A stretch of DNA of 64,000 nucleotides, taken from DUQW01 sp050953825. Its GTDB lineage: Bacteria; Bacillota_I; Bacilli_A; Acholeplasmatales; Acholeplasmataceae. Position 1 is the stretch's first letter, and every line of letters begins with the position of its first letter. The notes beneath the pieces are model-generated. The model was not told the origin of the DNA, made no database searches, and worked only from the letters and a program-made list of their open reading frames with translations. The stretch lies in the NCBI GenBank assembly GCA_050953825.1, contig JBMNNF010000009.1, forward strand, positions 1-64,000, given 5' to 3'. Below, piece after piece: positions 46,158 through 55,662 of this stretch. The position numbers and the translations under genes were made by a program.

Positions 46158-47600
46158 ATGAAAAAATTAAATCGAAAAAACAAAACAACAAGCCCTGTAA
46201 AAATATTACAATTCGGTGAAGGTAATTTTTTAAGGGCTTTTATTGATGACTTCTTTCAAATCTTAAACGATAAGAAGTTATTTGATGGTAGTGTCTGTGT
46301 CGTTCAACCAATTGAGTTCGGTCGCGTTCAAGAATTAAGTGAACAAGATGGTTTATATACACTAATTATTGAAGGCATTAAAGATGGTAAAGTGTCAAAA
46401 ACAACTAAAATTGTTGAAGTTTTATCTGATTTTGTAAATCCTTATACTGAACTTGATAAATATTTAGCTTATGCTAGATCAGAAGATTTAGAATTTATCA
46501 TTTCAAACACGACCGAAGCGGGTATTGTTTATGAAGAAGAAATGATAAGCCGTAATCACACACCAAAATCATTCCCAGCGAAATTACTATTATTCTTATA
46601 TGAAAGATATCATCATTTTGGTGGTTCCAAAGCATCTGGTTTAGAAATTATTCCGTGTGAGTTAATTGATGATAATAGTGATAAACTTTTAGAAATTTTA
46701 ATTAAATTAGCTAAATATAACAAGTTGTCTAATGAATTTATTAATTGGTTACAAAACGATAACTACTATTTTAATACATTAGTTGATCGAATTGTTCCGG
46801 GATATCCGAAAAATGATATTGAGGAAATTACTAAAGAATTAGGATATATTGACCATTCAATCGTTAAATGTGAAGTTTTCCATTTTTGGGTTTTACAAAA
46901 AAATCCTAATTATCAATCAAAATTAGAAGGACCATTTAAAAATTCAGGGTTAGATGTATTTTTTGTTGATGATATTAAACCATATAAAGAAAGAAAAGTT
47001 AAAATATTAAATGGGACTCATACAGCGATGGTTCCAGTTTCTTATTTAATTGGTCATGAGGCGGTTAGAGAATCAATTGAAGATCCGAAAGTACTAAAAT
47101 TTGTTAATTCGTTTTTAACCAAAGAAGTAATCCCAACCATTAATTTACCACTTAGTGAATTAAAACAATTTTCCAAAGATGTTTTAGAAAGATATCAAAA
47201 TCCGTTTATTCATCACTTATTAATGTCAATTGCCTTAAATAGTGTTTCTAAATTTAAATCTAGAATCTTACCAACTATTTTAGAATCGAAAGAGCTAGGA
47301 TTATTTCCTAAATATGCGCTATTTTCACTAGCTGCATTAATAAGATTTTATCAAGGTGTAGATGAAAAAGGTAATCAAATTAAGTTAAATGATGATCCTA
47401 AATTTTTAACATTATTTAAAGAATTATGGGCTGCAAATGATTTATATAATTTAGTAGTAACTGTTTTAAATATGAAGTTTTGGGAAACTGATTATTTAGG
47501 AGAAAAAGAAGTAGTTGATTTTGTCTATAAGTATTTGAAATTAATTTGTGAGTCTGGTACTGAAAAGGCATTGGACTTGTTATTAAAGGAGGCCAAATGA
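46158..47600 (+). CDS. uxaB: tagaturonate reductase (altronate oxidoreductase)
   Basis: This 480-residue member of the mannitol/altronate dehydrogenase family reduces D-tagaturonate to D-altronate with NADH. The N-terminal nucleotide region is ILQFGEGNFLRAFIDDFF. ISNTTEAGIVYEE, IIPCELIDDNSDKL, DRIVPGYP and ERKVKILNGTHTAMVPVSYL (catalytic Lys) are characteristic. It leads the uxaB-uxaA-uxaC operon for galacturonate, with GGTGAT as ribosome site and the candidate operator in its leader. Confidence 0.93.
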   Translation: MKKLNRKNKTTSPVKILQFGEGNFLRAFIDDFFQILNDKKLFDGSVCVVQPIEFGRVQELSEQDGLYTLIIEGIKDGKVSKTTKIVEVLSDFVNPYTELDKYLAYARSEDLEFIISNTTEAGIVYEEEMISRNHTPKSFPAKLLLFLYERYHHFGGSKASGLEIIPCELIDDNSDKLLEILIKLAKYNKLSNEFINWLQNDNYYFNTLVDRIVPGYPKNDIEEITKELGYIDHSIVKCEVFHFWVLQKNPNYQSKLEGPFKNSGLDVFFVDDIKPYKERKVKILNGTHTAMVPVSYLIGHEAVRESIEDPKVLKFVNSFLTKEVIPTINLPLSELKQFSKDVLERYQNPFIHHLLMSIALNSVSKFKSRILPTILESKELGLFPKYALFSLAALIRFYQGVDEKGNQIKLNDDPKFLTLFKELWAANDLYNLVVTVLNMKFWETDYLGEKEVVDFVYKYLKLICESGTEKALDLLLKEAK

Positions 47601-49072
47601 AAAGGTTTGTTCAAATTAATCAACTAGATAATGTGATGGTAGCGTTAGAAGACTTTACGACCAATGATGTCGTTTCGAATGTTAAAGTTTTAGTAGATGT
47701 TAAAGCGGGCCATAAAGTAGCATTAAAAAATATAAAAAAAGGTGAGAATATTATTAAGTATGGTTCACCAATTGGAGCGGCTACTAAAGATATTTTAGCA
47801 GGTGAACATGTCCATACTCATAATGTTCATACAAATCTCGGCGAAATTTTATCTTATGAATATAAACCAGTTACTATTAACAACAATCAACCAATAGAAG
47901 AAAGATTTATTAATGTTTACAAACGAAATAATGGTGAATATGGAATTCGTAACCAAATTTATTTAATTCCAACAGTCGGTTGTATTAATAGTGTTGTTAA
48001 TCATTTTAGTAAGAAATTTAATGAAACTCATCCTGTGACAAAATATTTTGATGGAGTCTTACCAATTACTCATCCATATGGGTGTAGTCAAATGGGTGAT
48101 GATTTAGTTAATACTAGAGAAACTCTTCAAAATATTAGTTTACATCCAAATGCGGGTGGTGTTCTAGTTTTAGGATTAGGTTGCGAAAACAATCGATTAA
48201 AAGAGTTTATGGCAACTTATAATTATCAACATAAAAGAATTAAATTTTTAAATCTTCAAGATATTAAAAATGAAGATGAAGCGGTAATGAATGCTTTAGA
48301 AGAATTATATAGTCTAATGACGGATGATAAGAGGGAAAAAGCACCACTAAGCGTTTTAAAAGTTGGATTAAAGTGTGGAGGAAGCGACGCTTTCTCGGGT
48401 ATTAGTGTTAATCCCTTATTAGGATTATTTAGTGATTTCCTAATTAAAAATGGCGGGACAACGGTATTGTCCGAAGTGCCTGAAATCTTTGGTGCTGAAC
48501 ACAATTTGTTAAATAGAACTATTAATAAAGAAGTCTTTGATAAGCTGGTAAAAGTTATTAATGATTTTAAAAATTATTATAAATCACATAACCAAGTGAT
48601 CTATGATAATCCATCACCTGGAAATAAAGATGGTGGCATTACCACGCTTGAAGAAAAGAGTCTAGGTAATATTGAAAAAGGTGGGATTAGTCCAATTGTT
48701 GATGTCTTACAAACAACCGATAGACTTAAAATAAATGGATTGAACTTTATTAAGGCACCAGGTAACGATTTAGTTTCAACCACAACACTAGCAATGAGTG
48801 GCGCTCAAATTGTGTTATTTACTACTGGTAGAGGCACTCCATTTGGTGGTTTTGTGCCAACAATCAAAGTTTCAACAAACTCCACATTATTTAATCAAAA
48901 AAGAAATTGGATTGATTTTGATGCTGGCAAATTATTAACGGGTACTTCATTTAATGATTTAAAAAATGAATTAGTGGATTATGTTATCAAAGTTAGTAAT
49001 GGTGAACTAACAACCAATGAAAAAAATAACGCTAGCGAAATTGCTATATTTAAAGATGGCGTAACATTATAA
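47597..49072 (+). CDS. uxaA: altronate dehydratase
   Basis: The protein has 491 residues and combines the N-terminal SAF-like domain (KVALKNIKKGENIIKYGSPI, GEHVHTHNVHTNL) and the large C-terminal UxaA domain (NQIYLIPTVGCINSVVNHFS, GVLVLGLGCENN, KVGLKCGGSDAFSGIS, APGNDLVSTTTLAMSGAQIV, GRGTPFGGFVPTIKVSTN). It dehydrates D-altronate to 2-keto-3-deoxygluconate, an iron-dependent step. Four bases overlap with uxaB, and GGAGG precedes uxaC, so the operon is tight. Confidence 0.95.
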   Translation: MKRFVQINQLDNVMVALEDFTTNDVVSNVKVLVDVKAGHKVALKNIKKGENIIKYGSPIGAATKDILAGEHVHTHNVHTNLGEILSYEYKPVTINNNQPIEERFINVYKRNNGEYGIRNQIYLIPTVGCINSVVNHFSKKFNETHPVTKYFDGVLPITHPYGCSQMGDDLVNTRETLQNISLHPNAGGVLVLGLGCENNRLKEFMATYNYQHKRIKFLNLQDIKNEDEAVMNALEELYSLMTDDKREKAPLSVLKVGLKCGGSDAFSGISVNPLLGLFSDFLIKNGGTTVLSEVPEIFGAEHNLLNRTINKEVFDKLVKVINDFKNYYKSHNQVIYDNPSPGNKDGGITTLEEKSLGNIEKGGISPIVDVLQTTDRLKINGLNFIKAPGNDLVSTTTLAMSGAQIVLFTTGRGTPFGGFVPTIKVSTNSTLFNQKRNWIDFDAGKLLTGTSFNDLKNELVDYVIKVSNGELTTNEKNNASEIAIFKDGVTL

Positions 49073-49085
49073 GGAGGAAATTAAG

Positions 49086-50492
49086 ATGAAAAATTTTATT
49101 CATGATGACTTTTTACTAGACAATGAAACTGCAAAATATTTATATCATAATCACGCAAAGAAAATGCCGATTATTGATTATCACTGTCACTTAAACCCAA
49201 ATGAAATAGCTGAAAATAAAAAATTTAAAAACATTACTGAAATTTGGTTAGGTGGAAAAGGATTTGGTGATCATTATAAATGGCGTTTGATGAGAACTAA
49301 TGGAGTAGATGAAAAGTATATTACTGGTAACGCTGATGACTTTGAACGTTTTGTAAAATGGTCAGAAACTGTTCAGTATTTATTTGGTAACCCCCTCTAT
49401 CACTGGACTCATTTAGAATTAAAGAGATATTTTGATATTGATTTATTAATGAATCCACATAATGCTAAAGAAATATATGAAACAGCTAATCAAAAATTAG
49501 CTAATTTATCGGCTAGAGATTTTATTAAAAATTCTAATGTTGAAATTATTTGTACAACAGATGATCCAGTTGATGATTTAAGATATCACAAACAATTAAA
49601 AGAAGAAAAAGATTTAGGCTTTAAAGTCTTACCAGCATGGAGACCAGATGTAGTGGTTAATATCAATCTTGACACTTTTGCATCATATGTTGAAAAATTA
49701 GGCAAAGTTTGTGACATTGATATTAATAACTTAAATGCATTAGAAAAAGCGTTAAGATTAAGAATGGATTATTTCCATAAAAATGAATGTCGCCTATCTG
49801 ATCATGGAATTGATCAAATGGTATATGAACCAGCTTCCAAACAAGAAGTTCAAGAAATATTCACTAAAGCTATGAAAAAAGAATCTCTAACTAAGTCAGA
49901 GATTGCTAAATATAAAGGATATATGATGACGTTTTTTGGCCGTGAATACCACCGTTTAGGTTGGGTTCAACAATATCATATTGGAGCAATTAGAGATATT
50001 AATAAGCGCCAATTTGAAACTTTAGGTAAAGATAGCGGTTATGATGCCATCCAAGATAATTTAGTAGCGGAAGCCCTAGCCGCTACCCTAAATAGTTTAG
50101 ATGCGACTAACCAATTACCTAAAACCATTATTTATGCATTAAATCCACGTGATTTTGAAGTAGCCATTACTATTATGCAAGCGTTCCAAGGTGGAGGAAC
50201 TAAAGGGAAATTACAATTCGGTGCACCTTGGTGGTTTTTAGATAATGAAGATGGAATTGAAAAACAATTCCGTGCCCTAGCAAATAATGGTATGTTATCA
50301 CAATTCGTAGGCATGCTAACTGATTCAAGAAGTTTCTTAAGTTATCCAAGACACGAATATTTTAGAAGAGTCTTATGTAACTATATTGGAAAAGAAGTCG
50401 AACGCGGCAGATTTCCACGCGACTTAGAGTTACTAGGTCAACTTGTTGAAGATATTTCTTATAATAACGCTAAAAATTATTTTGGATATTAA
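49086..50492 (+). CDS. uxaC: uronate isomerase
   Basis: The protein has 468 residues, an amidohydrolase-like TIM barrel converting D-galacturonate to tagaturonate (and glucuronate to fructuronate). The metal motif is IIDYHCHLNPNEIAENK. Others are TEIWLGGKGFGDHYKWRLMR, CTTDDPVDDLRYH, LPAWRPD, HRLGWVQQYHIGAIRDINKR, FGAPWWFLDNEDG and MLTDSRSFLSYPRHEYFRR. It is the third gene of the operon. Its 3' end overlaps the convergent pectinesterase gene by 23 bases, which may create antisense interference. Confidence 0.96.
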   Translation: MKNFIHDDFLLDNETAKYLYHNHAKKMPIIDYHCHLNPNEIAENKKFKNITEIWLGGKGFGDHYKWRLMRTNGVDEKYITGNADDFERFVKWSETVQYLFGNPLYHWTHLELKRYFDIDLLMNPHNAKEIYETANQKLANLSARDFIKNSNVEIICTTDDPVDDLRYHKQLKEEKDLGFKVLPAWRPDVVVNINLDTFASYVEKLGKVCDIDINNLNALEKALRLRMDYFHKNECRLSDHGIDQMVYEPASKQEVQEIFTKAMKKESLTKSEIAKYKGYMMTFFGREYHRLGWVQQYHIGAIRDINKRQFETLGKDSGYDAIQDNLVAEALAATLNSLDATNQLPKTIIYALNPRDFEVAITIMQAFQGGGTKGKLQFGAPWWFLDNEDGIEKQFRALANNGMLSQFVGMLTDSRSFLSYPRHEYFRRVLCNYIGKEVERGRFPRDLELLGQLVEDISYNNAKNYFGY

Positions 50493-51363
50493 AATTTTCT
50501 TTTAAATATTTAAATAATTGATTAATGCTTTCATTATTTAATGGTTGAGAATATTTAGATTGAATATAAGGATATTCATAAAAGTGAAATATCGATTTAT
50601 CCCAATCATCATAACGGTTGGGATGAATTAAACCATTGAATTGACAATTATAAAATATATTTTTCGCATGATTACGCCAAGGTCTTGACAAGAAGATTTC
50701 ATGATTTGAGGTGTTATTTATTATGCAATTAAGAAAAATAAATCCATATTTCACTTCTTTGAAAGTTGATGGAGCAGTAATATAACCAAAGTCATTAGCA
50801 ACGATTGTAGTATTATAAAACAAAGTGGTACTTGAGCCAAAAATGAAGTCAACATTCCCTTCAATATAACTATTTTTTATGCAGTGATGTTTAGGAGTTC
50901 GATTAAGTTTTTTAGGTTCAAGATATGAAGTGTTTAATGGGAGTGGATCAACTGGAAGTGGTCCTAAAAACAATGTATCTTGATTAGCGATAACCCGAAC
51001 ATTATCTAAAGTGATTTTATCACCATATAAGGCAAGTGCTACCGCTTGACCATGATCGCAACCTAGCCCAGCTTCGTTTTTGATGGTAATATTTTTCATT
51101 AAAACACGGTCACTTAAAATTGTGACTGTAGGCGTTCTAAAAGTACCATAATTCAGTCCATCATCATGTGTCATATTAGCGTAATCACTATTAGTAATGA
51201 TAGTTTCACCGTTACCAATTCCTTCAATTACTAAATCATTAATATCGATTTCTAGTTTTTGATGATAAACACCAGGATTCAGCAGGATTTTAATGAATTG
51301 GCCTTGATGTGATTTTAGTACTAAAGATATGTCATCTTCAGGATTTAAAATAATTGTTTTCAA
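50470..51363 (-). CDS. pectinesterase (CE8 family), no signal peptide
   Basis: The protein has 297 residues with the beta-helix pectin methylesterase motifs: CDHGQAVALALYGDKITLDN (Gln), RVIANQDTLFLGPL (QDT with catalytic Asp nearby), YIEGNVDFIFGSSTTLF (GNVDFIFG with the nucleophilic Asp) and LSRPWRNHAKNIFYNC (RPW). It removes methyl groups from pectic galacturonides. The N-terminus (KTIILNPEDD) has no signal sequence, so it would act on imported oligogalacturonides. The TTG start follows AGGTGAT. It is divergent from kdgR. Confidence 0.9.
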   Translation of the reverse strand: MKTIILNPEDDISLVLKSHQGQFIKILLNPGVYHQKLEIDINDLVIEGIGNGETIITNSDYANMTHDDGLNYGTFRTPTVTILSDRVLMKNITIKNEAGLGCDHGQAVALALYGDKITLDNVRVIANQDTLFLGPLPVDPLPLNTSYLEPKKLNRTPKHHCIKNSYIEGNVDFIFGSSTTLFYNTTIVANDFGYITAPSTFKEVKYGFIFLNCIINNTSNHEIFLSRPWRNHAKNIFYNCQFNGLIHPNRYDDWDKSIFHFYEYPYIQSKYSQPLNNESINQLFKYLKENFNIQNNF

Positions 51364-51384
51364 TTATATCACCTTCTATTAAAA

Positions 51385-51413
51385 ATTATAAGAGAATTAT
51401 TATCAAAATGCAA
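51385..51413 (-). promoter_or_regulatory. promoter of the pectinesterase gene
   Basis: Read on the minus strand, TTGCAT and TATAAT are separated by 17 bases and end about 22 bases before the TTG start codon. Confidence 0.65.
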
Positions 51414-51543
51414 TCAAACTCAAATATAGAATCAGGTAAGATCATCATTTTATGAATTATTCTACATAAAAAAAAGTTAGACTATCAGATATATCAAAAA
51501 TGTTAATAATTATATAATTATTATTTTTTCAAAAAAAGGATAT

Positions 51544-51558
51544 ATAAACAGTGTCTAT
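51544..51558. promoter_or_regulatory. candidate KdgR operator upstream of kdgR (ATAAAC-N3-GTCTAT)
   Basis: The site matches the uxaB operator in all but one base of the left arm and in both AT flanks. It lies just before TATACT (51564-51569), the probable -10 of kdgR, so the regulator may repress its own operon. Confidence 0.6.
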
Positions 51559-51592
51559 TATGATATACTATTTATGGTAAAGGAGTGAGATT

Positions 51593-52300
51593 ATGAAAGA
51601 TAACCGATCAGTTGTTAGAGTTCTTGACATATTAGAACTCATTGCAAAACACGAAGAAGGATTAACTTTAGGACAAATTTATCGTACTTTAAATATTCCT
51701 AAAGCGACAGCTTATGATGTTTTACAAACGCTATACAAATATGATGCAATTTATTATCGGGATCCAAATTTAAAAAATTATGTAATTGGATCTAAAATGT
51801 TTGCTATTGGATCAGTTTATACAAAAAATTCTAACTTCATAGAAGCGAGTTCACATGATTTAAAAGACTACGCTAATACATATAATAAAACTGTATTCGG
51901 CACTAAAAGAATTAAAGACAAAGTAGTTTATGTCTTTAAATATCAAAGTCCAAAGGCTCATTTAAATACAAAACAGGAAATTGGAACTATTGTTTATGAT
52001 CTTAATAGCGATATTAGTGGTATAACTTATTTACTATTTGATAAAAAAGACCCAGAAATCATCGCCAAATATCAAAAATATTATGATAACGGCTTTCTAA
52101 TTATCCGCAGCAATGATAATTTAAATATTTTGTCAATTGCTGCACCAATTTACAATTTTGAAAATCGAGTTTGCGGTGTCTTAGTGACAACCGGAATCCA
52201 AGATGAAGACAACGAAATTTCAAAAGATAGTATTCGAGATTTTCTAGTAATTTCTAGAAGTACATCTAGAAAATTAGGATATATAGGTGATTTTAAATGA
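51593..52300 (+). CDS. kdgR: IclR-family transcriptional regulator (probable KdgR)
   Basis: The protein has 235 residues. The N-terminal winged helix is RVLDILELIAKHEEGLTLGQ followed by LNIPKATAYDVLQTLYKYDA. The effector-binding GAF-like domain is at 70-230. IclR-type KdgR proteins bind 2-keto-3-deoxygluconate and repress pectin genes. The position at the head of the kdg/kdu operon and the shared palindromes support that role. GGAGTGA is the ribosome site, and the stop overlaps the next gene by four bases. Confidence 0.85.
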   Translation: MKDNRSVVRVLDILELIAKHEEGLTLGQIYRTLNIPKATAYDVLQTLYKYDAIYYRDPNLKNYVIGSKMFAIGSVYTKNSNFIEASSHDLKDYANTYNKTVFGTKRIKDKVVYVFKYQSPKAHLNTKQEIGTIVYDLNSDISGITYLLFDKKDPEIIAKYQKYYDNGFLIIRSNDNLNILSIAAPIYNFENRVCGVLVTTGIQDEDNEISKDSIRDFLVISRSTSRKLGYIGDFK

Positions 52301-53109
52301 TTAAAATTGGTGTTCGCGGTCATGATGTTTTAAAATCTGATCCACAAACATTGTCAAAAGAAATTAATAAACTTGGCTTTGAAGGAGTTCAACTAGTCAT
52401 TCCGAAAGCGATAGATACCGAATTTGATTATGAAAATCCTAAACAATCATTAACTGGTTTTAATACTCCCATCTTTATGTTGGGAGCATATTTCAATCCA
52501 GTGCACCCTGACCAAGAAGCTTTAGATAAAGGAATTAGTAATTTTATTAAACATTTAAAAATAGCGAATGAAATTGGAGCACCTTGGGTCGGAACTGAAT
52601 CAGGATCACTTATGGGAAGCCCTTGGGGATATATGCCAGAAAATCATACTGATGAAACATTTAATCAATTATTACCAATTTTTGATAATTTGTTAAAAGT
52701 TGCCAAAGAAAATAATACCAAAATAATTATTGAAGGTGCTTGGAATCATGTTTTATATGATCCAAAACGAGTTTTAAAATTCGTCAATCATTTTAATAGT
52801 GATGATTTAGTAGTCACCGTTGATTTGTATAATTTTTTAAATATTAATAATTACAAAAATCAAAATGAAATATTTTTAGAAGCAGTTACCTTATTAAAAG
52901 ATAAAATTAGGGTAGTACATTTAAAAGATTATATTATTAAAGATAACAAACTAGTTCAAGTGGGATTAGGACAAGGGTTAATGGATTACGAGTATGTAAT
53001 TGATTTAATTAAAAAAGAATTACCTAACGTCTATTTAGTATTTGAAGGCGTTAAGTATGAAGATATGAAATCTAGCTATAACTTTATAAATAATTTATTA
53101 AGGAAATAA
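52297..53109 (+). CDS. sugar phosphate isomerase/epimerase-like TIM-barrel protein
   Basis: The 270 residues form the xylose-isomerase/AP-endonuclease-2 fold: GFEGVQLVIPK, GAYFNPVHPDQEALDKGI, APWVGTESG, KIIIEGAWNHVLYDP (metal Glu), VTVDLYNFLN and RVVHLKDYII (HLKD). Such proteins isomerise or epimerise free or phosphorylated sugars. In this operon a uronate or deoxy-sugar acid is likely, but the reaction is unassigned. It lies between kdgR and kdgK. Confidence 0.8.
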   Translation: MIKIGVRGHDVLKSDPQTLSKEINKLGFEGVQLVIPKAIDTEFDYENPKQSLTGFNTPIFMLGAYFNPVHPDQEALDKGISNFIKHLKIANEIGAPWVGTESGSLMGSPWGYMPENHTDETFNQLLPIFDNLLKVAKENNTKIIIEGAWNHVLYDPKRVLKFVNHFNSDDLVVTVDLYNFLNINNYKNQNEIFLEAVTLLKDKIRVVHLKDYIIKDNKLVQVGLGQGLMDYEYVIDLIKKELPNVYLVFEGVKYEDMKSSYNFINNLLRK

Positions 53110-53127
53110 TAGGAGGAAAGAAAAGAA

Positions 53128-54153
53128 ATGGCGAAAAAAATTGTAACAATGGGAGAAATAATGTTAAGATTATCAACTCCAGGACACACTCGATTTGTAC
53201 AGACAGACGTATTTGACATTAATTATGGTGGAGGAGAAGCTAACGTATGTGTTTCACTTTCAAATTATGGTCACCACACAACTTTTTTAACAAAATTACC
53301 AAAACATGAAATTGGACAAGCGGCAGTGAACTCATTAAGAAGATATGGTGTTAATATTAACCATATCGCAAGAGGCGGAGATAGAGTGGGGATTTATTAC
53401 TTAGAAAGTGGAGCTTCAATGAGACCATCAAAAGTAATTTATGACCGCGCTGATAGTGCAATTGCATTAGCTAATCCAGAAGATTTTGATTTTGATGAAA
53501 TTTTTAAAGATGCAGATTGGTTCCATTTCACTGGAATTACTCCAGCTTTAAGTAAAAAAGCCGCTCATTTAATTGAAGAAGCATTAAAAGCTGCTAAAAG
53601 ACATGGGGTTACTGTTTCAGTTGACTTAAACTATCGTGCTAAATTATGGACAGTTGAAGAAGCAAGAAAAACGATGACTAGATTAATGCAATACGTTGAT
53701 GTTTTAATTGGAAATGAAGAAGATTGCGATAAATGTCTAGGCTTTAAACCTGCAAAAACTGATGTTCATGGTGGAAAATTAAATGTTGAAGGTTACAAAG
53801 AAATGGTTAAAGAAATCTTTAAGACTTTCAAACTTAAATACATTGCAACCTCACTTCGTGAATCACACAGTGCTTCAGATAATGGTTGGAGTGGTTTAAT
53901 TTATGATGGTAAAACCTTCCACCACTCAACTAAATATGATATTAGAATTGTTGACCGCGTCGGTGGAGGCGATTCATTTTGCGCTGGTGTAATCCACGGT
54001 TTATTAACATATGAAGATCATGTTAAAGCGATTGAATTTGGTGTAGCGGCAAGTGCCCTCAAACAAACAATTCCAGGAGACTTTAACTTAGTATCTAAAG
54101 CGGAAGTAGAAAACTTATTAGGCGGCGATGCATCTGGTCGCGTTCAAAGATAA
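53128..54153 (+). CDS. kdgK: 2-keto-3-deoxygluconate kinase
   Basis: This 341-residue PfkB-family kinase phosphorylates KDG to KDPG. The N-terminus is VTMGEIMLRLSTPGHTRFVQ, with NYGGGEANVCVSLSNYG (substrate GG). VSVDLNYRAKLWT and VLIGNEEDC lie in the middle, and the ATP/anion hole with catalytic Asp is RVGGGDSFCAGVIHGL. GGAGG precedes the ATG. It links both the uxa branch (via altronate dehydratase) and the kdu branch to kdgA. Confidence 0.94.
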   Translation: MAKKIVTMGEIMLRLSTPGHTRFVQTDVFDINYGGGEANVCVSLSNYGHHTTFLTKLPKHEIGQAAVNSLRRYGVNINHIARGGDRVGIYYLESGASMRPSKVIYDRADSAIALANPEDFDFDEIFKDADWFHFTGITPALSKKAAHLIEEALKAAKRHGVTVSVDLNYRAKLWTVEEARKTMTRLMQYVDVLIGNEEDCDKCLGFKPAKTDVHGGKLNVEGYKEMVKEIFKTFKLKYIATSLRESHSASDNGWSGLIYDGKTFHHSTKYDIRIVDRVGGGDSFCAGVIHGLLTYEDHVKAIEFGVAASALKQTIPGDFNLVSKAEVENLLGGDASGRVQR

Positions 54154-54174
54154 AAAGGAAAGGAAAAGATAAAA

Positions 54175-55011
54175 GTGAAATTAGATGTTAGATATAACAA
54201 TCATCCAGAAGATGTAAAAAGCTATGATACAGCGAAATTAAGAGAAAGATTTTTAATTGAAAAAGTATTTGGTGCTGATGAAATTTTATTAACTTATTCA
54301 CACCATGATCGAATTATTGCCGGTGGCGTAATGCCAGTCGCTAAAGAAGTCGTGTTACCAGCTGGTAAAGCCTTAGGAACTGACTATTTCTTAGAAAGAA
54401 GAGAAATGGGAGTTATTAACGTTGGTGGACCAGGATATATTTTATTAGATGGTAAACGTCAAGATATGGCCGCTAGAGATGGTTTATATATTCCAAAAGG
54501 AGTAAAAGAAGTTAAGTTTGGATCATTAGATAAGAATAATCCAGCTAAATTCTGGACTAACTCATCTCCAGCGCATAAAGTATTACCAGTCGTTCACATT
54601 CCATTTTCCAAAGCGAACCCAAGAATGGTTGGAGCTGATAAGACATTAAATAAAAGAACCATTTATCAATACTTAAACCCAGCAGTACTGGAAACATGCA
54701 GCTTACAAATGGGATTAACAGTTTTAGAAGAAGGAAACGCTTGGAATACAATGCCAGCTCATACCCATGATCGAAGAATGGAAGTTTATTTCTATTTTGA
54801 TTTACCAGAAGATGGGATTGTCTTCCACTTAATGGGTGAACCAGATGAAACTAGACATATTGTCATGCACAATGAACAAGCGGTTATTTCACCATCATGG
54901 TCAATCCATGCTGGATTTGCAACAACTAACTATACATTCATTTGGGGCATGACTGGTGAAAACCAAACATACGATGATATGGATCATATCGCAATGAAGG
55001 ATTTAAAATAA
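54175..55011 (+). CDS. kduI: 4-deoxy-L-threo-5-hexosulose-uronate ketol-isomerase
   Basis: The 278 residues converge on KduI: ADEILLTYSHHDRIIAGGVM, VGGPGYILLDG and MPAHTHDRRMEVYFYFDLPE with the zinc His/His/Glu, plus HNEQAVISPSWSIHAGFATT. It isomerises the product of pectate/unsaturated galacturonide breakdown (DKI) to 2,5-diketo-3-deoxygluconate. The start is GTG with AAGGAAAGG upstream. Its presence implies that unsaturated uronates are made by lyases or glycuronyl hydrolases, which are not in the window. Confidence 0.94.
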   Translation: MKLDVRYNNHPEDVKSYDTAKLRERFLIEKVFGADEILLTYSHHDRIIAGGVMPVAKEVVLPAGKALGTDYFLERREMGVINVGGPGYILLDGKRQDMAARDGLYIPKGVKEVKFGSLDKNNPAKFWTNSSPAHKVLPVVHIPFSKANPRMVGADKTLNKRTIYQYLNPAVLETCSLQMGLTVLEEGNAWNTMPAHTHDRRMEVYFYFDLPEDGIVFHLMGEPDETRHIVMHNEQAVISPSWSIHAGFATTNYTFIWGMTGENQTYDDMDHIAMKDLK

Positions 55012-55015
55012 TAAT

Positions 55016-55660
55016 ATGAAAAGAATTGAGATTATTAAAAGATTAACCGCATCAGGTGTTATCGCTGTTGTTAGAGCTAATTCTAAAGACGAAGCGGTTC
55101 AAGTTATCGATGCGATAGTTGCTGGTGGCATTAACGCCATTGAAATTACTTACACCATTAAAAATGCTACAGAAGTTATTTCAGAAGTTGCAGCTAATTA
55201 TGATGGAACTGATGTCTTAATTGGTGCGGGAACAGTTTTAGATGCTGAAACCGCTAGATCAGCTATTTTAGCTGGAGCTCAGTTCATTGTTGGACCAAAT
55301 TTTAATCGTGAAGTTGCTAAATTATGTAACAGATATCAAATTCCTTATACTCCAGGTTGTATGACCATTAACGAAATGATTGAAGCGTTAGAATGGGGCT
55401 GTGATATTGTTAAATTATTCCCAGGTGGAGCATTTGGCCCGAAGATGATTAAAGATGTTAAAGGGCCACTGCCACATATTAACATTATGCCAACTGGCGG
55501 TGTCTCTTTAGATAATGCAGAAGAATGGATCAAAAATGGTGCAGTAGCGATTGGTGTTGGTAGTGATTTAACCAAACACGCTAAAACCAAAGAGTTTGAT
55601 AAAGTAACATTACAAGCGAAAAAATACGTAGAAGTAGTTAAGAAAGCGAGAGGTAAATAA
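55016..55660 (+). CDS. kdgA: KDPG (2-keto-3-deoxy-6-phosphogluconate) aldolase
   Basis: This 214-residue class I aldolase cleaves KDPG to pyruvate and glyceraldehyde 3-phosphate. It shows VIAVVRANSKDEA, GGINAIEITYTI (catalytic Glu), LIGAGTVLDAETA, FIVGPNFN and CDIVKLFPGGAFGPKMIKDV with the Schiff-base Lys, then IMPTGGVSLDNAEEWI (phosphate site). It is four bases after kduI, and kduD follows two bases later. This is the joint exit of both uronate branches into glycolysis. Confidence 0.94.
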   Translation: MKRIEIIKRLTASGVIAVVRANSKDEAVQVIDAIVAGGINAIEITYTIKNATEVISEVAANYDGTDVLIGAGTVLDAETARSAILAGAQFIVGPNFNREVAKLCNRYQIPYTPGCMTINEMIEALEWGCDIVKLFPGGAFGPKMIKDVKGPLPHINIMPTGGVSLDNAEEWIKNGAVAIGVGSDLTKHAKTKEFDKVTLQAKKYVEVVKKARGK

Positions 55661-55662
55661 TT

